A stretch of 64,000 bases of DNA. Origin: Hypomesus transpacificus (lineage: Eukaryota > Chordata > Actinopteri > Osmeriformes > Osmeridae). The stretch is taken from contig NC_061080.1 in assembly GCF_021917145.1 (NCBI RefSeq), forward strand, positions 10,491,631-10,555,630. The letters are read 5' to 3'. Below, in pieces: positions 57,440 through 64,000 of the stretch (positions within the stretch are counted from its first letter, which is position 1; the number at the start of each line of letters is the position of its first letter). The translations under genes and the position numbers were made by a program. Under the pieces are notes generated by a model. That model ran no database searches, was not told where the DNA came from, and saw only the letters and a program-made list of their open reading frames with translations.

Positions 57440-57600
57440 ATTTCGGATGAGGATAGTTTGTGTCGGTTAGAGATTGGGTGCGAGCTAGCTATAACAACGC
57501 AATCTGAAAAAGGATCACACCGGGACTAAAGTGGCACGCTCGCTAGTTTTTTGATATGGACACCGAGCAACGCCTTCCCTGTTCACTGATTGGTTGTGAC
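56395..57600. other. akap8l 5' introns and promoter
   Basis: Apart from exons 56878–56937 and 57415–57439 nothing is seen. The 57,440–57,600 stretch between the akap8l start and the ptcd1 3' end should contain the akap8l promoter. Confidence 0.45.
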
Positions 57601-58014
57601 ATCTCCTAGTTATTTAAAAGTGCGCCTTCAAGAATGGTTTTCGATGTTTAGAGGCTTAAAACATTTTTTTGTCAAGCAATCCAGTACTCAATATTTCAAA
57701 AACGTTTTATTTATTCCAATGCACAGTATACATACACACGTACGCAGTTATTCGACTTGACTGAAGGAATCCGAGCCAAAGCACAACATTGCCCCTGTAG
57801 TGCAGCCAGAGTATGGAGTGAGATTGTAGATGTATCTTGAATTTGAGAAACTGATTGTATTTCAGTTACGAAAAATAATAATAATTGCCACCAGTTATCA
57901 CACTACAGTTAAGAGATTATTTTTTTCCCTTCAGATTTCTAAGTCCATACCAGAGCAGTCTGTGCGCTGCTCTGGGAAGATGGCTGGGGTCTGTTCAGTG
58001 GTCTGTTCAGTGGT

Positions 58015-61000
58015 CTATGAGGACTGTCCTTGCTCCCAAGGTCTGGACGGAGTTTCCTGAGCCGGCATGGAACTCAGCCACTGCTGGTAGTAACCACGGA
58101 AACCGTCGATCTGGTTCAAATAGTTGTTCCTGGATTTATACTGAGAACGAGGTATAGAGGAAGAGAGAGAGAGGGAGGGTACGGAGGGAGAGAGAGAGAG
58201 AGGAGAGAGGGAGAGAGGGAGGGAGGGAACTTTTAGAAAGATAATGAGGAAACAACACACATACACACACTTCAACTTTGACTTTAAACACACACACACA
58301 CACACACACTTACCTGGTCGTAACCAGGTGGGTATTGAGCAGCGAGCTCCAGCTGCTTGATGATGACATCGTTGGGTGGGACCTCCAGGTGTTTCATGCT
58401 CTTAATCACTTCCTTCAGGTACACGAAGTTAAGCCTCCGAGCAGCGCGGCCAATCAGGGCGGAGAACACATGCACGCTCGGCTTCAGCCCCGCCTCCTAC
58501 AGGATGCACAGTCAGCAATTAAGGAAAGACAACCTGATTGGGCCTACCTAGTGTGTGTGTGTGAGTGTGAGTGTGTATATGTGTGTGTGTATATGTGTGT
58601 GTGTGTGTGAGTGTGTATATGTGTGTGTGTGTGTGTGAGTGTGTATATGTGTGTGTGTGTGAGTGTGTATATGTGTGTGTGTGTGTGTATGTGTGTGTGT
58701 GTGTGTGAGTGTGTATATGTGTGTGTCACCTCCATGTCTTTCAGAAGCTGCAGTCCATCCTTCTTCTGCACACAGCCCAGAGCGAGACCGCCGTAGGTCT
58801 GCATGTCAGCACATATACCTTTCTGGGTCATCACACACACCATCTCCTGCCAGCACACACACACACACAGGCTCACATAATGGACTTGTGTGTTTTTAGG
58901 TATGTGTGTGTATGTGTATGTGTGTGTGTATATGTGTGTGTACCTTGGCTCCGTCCAGATCTCCTGCTCTGGCAGCCCTCCGTATCAGGCTGTTGAAGAA
59001 CGCCACATCCAGCTTCACCTTGTGTTGCTTGGCAACCTGCAACAGGCTCAGCAGTGATTGGCTCCCCGGCTCCATGGTGTCAGCCAATAGAGAGAGGGTT
59101 TTGACGTCGGGTCGGCACCCATCTGCGGCCATCTTTTCAACAACACCTTCAGCCCCGCCCACAAGAGCTAGCCTATCAGAAGCTCCTGTAACCGTTCCCA
59201 AGGAAACCACACCCGTGTTGGTTAACCATAGGTCCAGCAGGTTGGGAGGGCGGGCATTGTCCACTGACTGACAGGCGAGTGAGCCAATGGGAGCCTCTTG
59301 GTCGTCTCTTCCTGGTACGAGGAGGGCGGAGCCCCCGGCGTCTTCCCCACCCTGCACCGTTACTGCGGGGATGGCGGCATGGATGCCCGGGTTGCTGTGG
59401 CAACCGGGGTTGTCGTCATGGCCACCGGACGGTGTGAACAGCTGGGCCTCCAGCAAGTCAACGTCCAGCGGAGCTCCGCCCCCAGAACCCCGCTTGACCT
59501 TCGACCCCCTCTGGCCCCCCTGACCCCCCCCCTTCTCTGGGGTCAGCAGCAAGGCTGAGGCCAGCGCAGTGTCACCTATCCCACAATCCCTTGCAGCCCG
59601 GAGCAGCAGGTTGTAGTTCTTAAGGTCAGGGCGGAGCCCCATCCTCAACATCTGACGCCACACCTGACACGCACACACACATATTAATCAGTAGGTTGCT
59701 GGTTCAATTCCCAGCCATGCCAGATAGAACCCTAACCTTACTTGCCTTGGGGAGAATATGTCCCTGTACTTACTGTTAGTCGCTCTGGATAAGAGCGTCT
59801 GCTAAATGACTAAATGTAATGTAAATGTAATGTACACAAACACGCACACACACATATCAAATGTATCCCAGTCAGTCCAATGGTGGGTGAAGGGTTAAGG
59901 CTAGACCCTCCAGGTGTGTTATACCTGCAGAGCCAGTCTGAATCCTGCCTCCTTGTCTCTCACACACCCCATCAGCAAGTAGTGGAACGTCTCCTGGGTG
60001 ACGGCATGGCCACCCTGCAGGATCTCCTACACACATTGCAATCAAATACATTTGATTAAAAAAGGCTAGGATCAGTCTCACTGTGAATAGCTTCAACACA
60101 ACAAGCAGGACAGCCAGATAATCTACATCAACACCCACGCATGTGTACCCTGAGCGTGTGCAGGCAGGCACGGAGGTGATTGGTCAGGGCGTGGGTCTTC
60201 AGGAGGGCATGGAAGGTGATGTCATTCAGGGGGTGGTTCTTCCGGCGAAGCTCCTGCTCCAATCTCAGCGCCTGTTGCAACCCTGCCTGTTTCCACGGTG
60301 ACTCGGCACAGGCATTGAACAAGGCGGTGTAGGTGGCGTCCGTGGGAACCAGGCCTCGCTTCTTCATCTGGGGGGGGGGGGGCGGGAGTTATGACACACA
60401 CACAGGAACGAACACACACACAGAAACAGACACACACAGGGATACACACACACAGGGACAGACACACACACAAAAACAGACACAGGAACACATACGCACA
60501 GATACACACACACACACACACAGGAACACACACACACAGATACACACACCCTAACAGACACACACACACAGGAACACACACAGGGTGGATGTGCATACGT
60601 GGTTGTAGAGTCTGAAGGCCAGTTTGAGGTTGCCTGAGCGTCCACACCCCCCTATGAGCAGCGTGTAGTTGAACTCCTCCGGCTGCAGCCTCTCTCCCCG
60701 CAGCATGTCCTCCTGGAACAGCTCCAGGGCCTCGCTTAGCTGTTACCACGGAGACACGTGGGCGGAGGTGACGTTACCGAGGAGACACGGGGGGGACGAT
60801 GAAAACATGGAGACAAATGAGGGCAGGCAATGTTACCAAGGAAACACAAGGGTGGAGATGGGGGGGGGCGACATAGAAATGTAAGAAGGAGAGGTGATAA
60901 GACAAGATGTAGGCCTAGGCGGGGTTGGAAACACCAGGTGACCAATAGGATGAAGGAGAGGGGACAGAGATCAGAGGCACGCGGGAACTGGGACGGTCTT

Positions 61001-61559
61001 GGATCAGTTCTCAACATGATAGAGACGGAGGGAGGGAGATAAGTTCTCTAACCTTGTTCTCCTTGATTAGTTTCTTGCACTGTAGAAAGTACCAGTAGGG
61101 AGTGTTCCTCCTTCCAGTTCGAGACCTGAAAGGCACCGGGTCCGTGTCTTCGTTCGCTCCATCCTCCTCACTGCCATCCCGGAACCTCATGTCCCGTAGC
61201 AGCGGGGAGGTCTTTCGGAATGACCGCTTCGAGGCAAAGGCGCCGGACAACGAGCCAAAGCGTTCCTCGGATATCTCGTTTTCATCCTGGCTAGGCTGGA
61301 CGGAGACAGATCTTGGTAGGTCCAGATGTACCGGGTTGACAAAATTCTCCCTCGGTTTCCGAGCGCTCGCCATTGACACCGAAACGGCAAATCCTTTCCA
61401 TTGGGTGTCAGTAACTGACGCCCGTTGAAACGGGCACTGACCTTTACCGGTGAATACTGTCGAAAGATCTCGCGTCGTTGGAACTGAAACGTACCTGACA
61501 CCGTAATCAACGATACATCTTCTGTTTCTCAAGCACGAACGAGAGACACAAGGGAACAT
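58015..61559 (-). CDS. ptcd1: Pentatricopeptide repeat domain protein 1 (mitochondrial)
   Basis: Mitochondrial matrix RNA-binding protein of the PPR family, known in mammals for roles in tRNA and 16S rRNA metabolism. Coding exons: 61053–61559, 60599–60739, 60149–60367, 59925–60026, 58944–59663, 58730–58846, 58314–58496, 58015–58140; all phases fit, 2,115 nt, 704 aa (human 700). The N-terminus [15 protein letters not shown] is Arg-rich without acids, a presequence type. Then come [23 protein letters not shown]-type helices ([61 protein letters not shown]), the family block [38 protein letters not shown], and the C-terminal [20 protein letters not shown]. It closely tracks human PTCD1 through the whole length. 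The 58944–59663 exon has a fish-specific Gly/Pro-rich linker. A minus-strand AATAAA near 57,710 gives a 3' end about 300 nt after the stop. Confidence 0.96.
58180..58310. repeat. GA and CA simple repeats in ptcd1 intron
   Basis: AGAGAGAGAGGAGAGAGGGA followed by a CA run that opens at the 5' splice site GTAAGTGTGTG. Confidence 0.9.
58550..58727. repeat. (GT)n with GTGTATATGTGTG spacers
   Basis: Repeated GAGTGTGTATATGTGTGTGT blocks reaching the donor of the 58730–58846 exon. Confidence 0.95.
59684..59835 (+). mobile_element. SINE in ptcd1 intron
   Basis: GGTTGCTGGTTCAATTCCCA is a good tRNA box B; it is followed by the shared GTCCCTGTACTTACTG and GGATAAGAGCGTCTGCTAAA tail. The central part is shortened. 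Confidence 0.85.
60395..60590. repeat. ACACACAGGGACAGACAC repeats
   Basis: CA-based repeats with GGAACA and AGACA interruptions, in a ptcd1 intron. Confidence 0.9.
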
Positions 61560-62390
61560 TATTTTGTAACTTTAGCTAGACTAACAGGATACGTTTAGCT
61601 TGAAGGTAGCTGTCAATTCAACTTTAGTCAATATCAAACTAAAATAGTTTCCGGAAGGTCACAAACTATTTACGCTTATGTGGCAAAAAATGAATCCAGT
61701 CTTGGCGATCCTGTCATTTTTATTCTTCGTAAACACCAGATCAGCCAGCAGCAAGATCAGCCAGCAGCAAGCATGTTGAGCTTGTTGTCCAGTGAGGGAT
61801 GCTAAGCAGACATGACGAGTACATTGCCGAGAAGCCAGAATACAATTGAAGAAATTAAACGCATTTCTCATTGCTGTTTTATGTAAAAGTCAGTATGGTC
61901 AAATATAATCAAGCCTGTTCTATTATAGACTATAATTTGTCCATAACCCTTGAAATCAATACAGTCCCAGAATGATTTCAACAGAAGATTGCCGAAAGAT
62001 ATTGATTAGTATTCCTGTCAGGTTTAGAGGTCACCAGTCGAGAGATCTAAACCCAGCAATACTGCCCTCTTCTGGTCACACTGGGAACTACAGTTCACAA
62101 CAAGTTTGCATCATTGATGAGTACTTGATGAAGACTCTACAGTACACTATTGTACTCTGCTCTGCTTTACTCTGTTATAAGCTTTGCTATTTTCATCTCC
62201 CCACTCCTCATCTCTCATCTCCTTTCACTGTGTATGTGGGAAAAAGATTTGAGAGGTTGAAAAAATATGATTTGTTTAGGGCCCCAAAACCCTGCCCATG
62301 TTCCTGACTACTGCAGCTCTTTTTTAAACAAATTTCACAATTTCTGAAAGACAAAGAGATGTGTGTGTGTCAGACACTACATACAGACAG
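61560..62390. other. Spacer between fbxl18 and ptcd1
   Basis: No gene seen. The left end should hold the ptcd1 promoter. A TCAGCCAGCAGCAAGA direct repeat occurs at about 61,739–61,770. Confidence 0.5.
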
Positions 62391-62624
62391 AGGGTCATCA
62401 CAAGTACGTCTTTATTATCATAAATAATATACTGTGGTATGACTCCCACATCGTGAACAAAACAGTCCTTTTATGGCACAAAACAGCAACCACAGTAAAC
62501 TCCTTATATGGAGATCCCACCTGTCCATCCCTTTTGATCGTGATTGGACAGCACAGGCACGGAAGTCCCGCCCTCTTAACGTGATTACACTCCTTCCCAG
62601 GGTGTCTTGGGGTGGCATGCCATA
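62390..62624 (-). other. fbxl18: fbxl18 3'UTR
   Basis: A minus-strand AATAAA (TTTATT at 62410–62415) lies about 210 nt after the fbxl18 stop codon. Confidence 0.65.
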
Positions 62625-64000
62625 TCACCATGGTGACCGGGGCAGGGTCTGTGCCACCCGACTCTGGAACAAGGTCACCTGATCCAAGAGAGGGAGGGGC
62701 GTTTCTCTGATGACCAATGGCAGGTCTTCATGGAGCAGAGGGTAGATGACCACACTGAGAGCAGGGCGCTCTGAAGAGAACCTGGAGGGAGGGAGACAGG
62801 GAGGGAGGGATACAGGGAGGGGGGGAGGGAGACAGGGAGACAGGGAAACAGGGAGACAGGGAGGGAGGGGAGGGGAGGGGAGGGGGGAGACAGGGAGGGA
62901 GGGGAGACAGGGGGACAGGGGAGACAGGGAGGGAGAGAGGGAGACAGGGGGGGAGGGAGGGAAGTACAAAGCGGGGGAAAGTGAGAGTGAAAGACAGACA
63001 TAGAGAGTGAGAGTGCAAACTGGTAACCATGTTACTGACAGGTAGTCAGACAGACAGGTAGTCAGACAGACAGACAGACAGACCTGTCCAGTAGAGTCTT
63101 CTGAAGCGTGCGACAGGACACCAGGGTTCCGCCCATGAACATGTGACACATGACAACGTCACGGCAACGCTCCATGAAGGTCGCCACGGCGTCGGGCTGG
63201 AAGGTTCCGTTGCGTGAGACGATGCAGAGCCGCTGCAGCCGGGAGCAGCAGGACAGAGCCTCGAAGAACGCCGAGTTAGCACTGAGGTAGGGCTGCTCCA
63301 GCCTGCACACACACACAGAACCATACGTACAAACACAAATAAGTCCCACTCCTTATGTGTGTGTGTGTATGTGGTGTGTATGGTGTGTGTGTATGGTTGT
63401 GTGTGTGGTGTGTGTGTATGGTTGTGTGTGTGTGTATGGTTGTGTGTATGGTTGTGTGTGTGGTGTGTGTGTATGGTTGTGTGTGTGTATGGTTGTGTGT
63501 GTGGTGTGTGTGTATGGTTGTGTGTATGGTTGTGTGTGTGGTGTGTGTGTGTGGTGTGTGTATGGTTGTGTGTGGTGTGTGTATGGTTGCTCTGGATAAG
63601 AGCGTCTGCTAAAATGACTAAATGTGTGTGCATGCTAACCTGAGCTCCCGGAGCTGGCTGCAGTGCTGCAGAGCTTCCAGCAGGGCAGCGCTGTAGCTTA
63701 TGGTCTTTAAGGAGCCCAGGTTGGCTAGAGACAACACCTGCAGCTCCCGGCACCGCTGGGCCACCTGCACCAGCCCCGCCCCCCTGGACACACCCGGCAC
63801 ACCCGCCAGCGTCAGTTTCCGTAGCCGCGGCAACTCCTGCAGGGCGGCAATATGGGCGTCGCCAACGACCCTCGCCCAGGCGCACGCTCGGGGCTCCGCC
63901 CACACGCGTACGCACGCCTCTAGGCGTGGCAGCGCCGACACGAACCCCGGTCCCGTCACCTCCAGGACCTCCAGGGAGGGGCAGCCGGCCAGGAGGGCGC
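62625..64000 (-). CDS. fbxl18: F-box and leucine-rich repeat protein 18 (3' part, partial)
   Basis: Substrate-recognition subunit of an SCF ubiquitin ligase. Coding exons: 63640–64000 (continues beyond the window), 63084–63302 and 62625–62781, with a TGA at 62625–62627. Phases fit. LRR-like segments include LPRLRKLTLAGVPGVSRGAG, CRELQVLSLANLGSLK and CSQLRELRLEQPYLSANSAF. The end reads FSSERPALSVVIYPLLHEDL, then LDQVTLFQSRVA, matching human FBXL18 (ERPALNVVIFPLLHEGL, LDEITLFKSRVA). The F-box and first LRRs lie off the right edge. Confidence 0.94.
62785..62995. repeat. GGGAGACAGGGAGGGAGG repeats
   Basis: G/A-rich array starting at the acceptor of the last fbxl18 exon. Confidence 0.92.
63040..63083. 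repeat. (CAGA)n at a 5' splice site
   Basis: GGTAGTCAGACAGACAGACA repeats next to the donor of exon 63084–63302. Confidence 0.85.
63354..63590. repeat. GTGTGTGGTGTGTGTATGGTT repeats
   Basis: Imperfect TG-rich minisatellite in an fbxl18 intron; open in several frames only because of composition. Confidence 0.93.
63589..63626 (+). mobile_element. SINE tail fragment
   Basis: GCTCTGGATAAGAGCGTCTG followed by CTAAAATGACTAAATGTG, the 3' end of the shared SINE. Confidence 0.75.

Noticed and set aside
63355-63643. Several VCMVVCVVCVYG open frames
   Set aside because: Composition artefacts of the TG-rich minisatellite in an fbxl18 intron.

Overview
The window is nuclear DNA from a bony fish, very probably a teleost. 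The main genes are vertebrate orthologues split into short GT–AG exons (camsap3, lpar2, brd4, akap8l, ptcd1, fbxl18). There is also a fish-type NLR gene with FISNA, NACHT, LRR and B30.2 exons, tRNA-derived SINEs whose tail is typical of fish, hAT elements with 8-bp target duplications, and an L2-type LINE fragment. CA/GT microsatellites, GA/CT tracts and minisatellites are unusually dense and fill most introns. A protacanthopterygian-like fish (smelt, pike or salmon relatives) would fit the SINE tails, but this is only a guess.

Layout from left to right. Every recognised orthologue is on the minus strand. 1–2,683: first three coding exons of camsap3, cut by the left edge. 3,840–4,735 (plus strand): a small, unrecognised two-exon gene for a lysine-rich protein with a strong N-myristoylation start. 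5,250–11,673: lpar2, a complete LPA receptor of 379 aa in three coding exons, with a 3-kb intron that is almost wholly polypyrimidine on the sense strand; the other intron holds a solo LTR. 11,674–18,660: no recognised gene, but a large two-level minisatellite at 16,134–18,528. 18,660–32,150: an NLR/B30.2 gene that looks pseudogenised (two in-frame stops and one frame shift in the NACHT exon) and carries hAT, LINE and exonised-transposon insertions. 35,319–46,679: complete brd4 (21 coding exons, 1,346 aa, long isoform with both bromodomains, ET domain and C-terminal P-TEFb-binding motif). 49,284–57,439: akap8l (13 coding exons) with a reading-frame problem in its acidic C-terminus at a 12-C tract. 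58,015–61,559: complete ptcd1 (8 coding exons, 704 aa). 62,625–64,000: last three coding exons of fbxl18, cut by the right edge.

The genes do not form a pathway. They are housekeeping or signalling genes brought together by vertebrate synteny: nuclear scaffold and chromatin factors (brd4, akap8l), mitochondrial RNA metabolism (ptcd1), an F-box protein (fbxl18), a microtubule minus-end factor (camsap3), a lipid GPCR (lpar2) and an innate-immune NLR. The most unusual property is how tandem repeats meet the splicing signals. Many 5' splice sites open directly into CA repeats. In akap8l and brd4 the minisatellite unit itself contains the 3' splice site, so real acceptors are followed by arrays of near-identical copies. 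I saw no CRISPR array, rRNA or tRNA gene. Exon limits were read by eye, and the reading phases of all joined exons were checked to agree.
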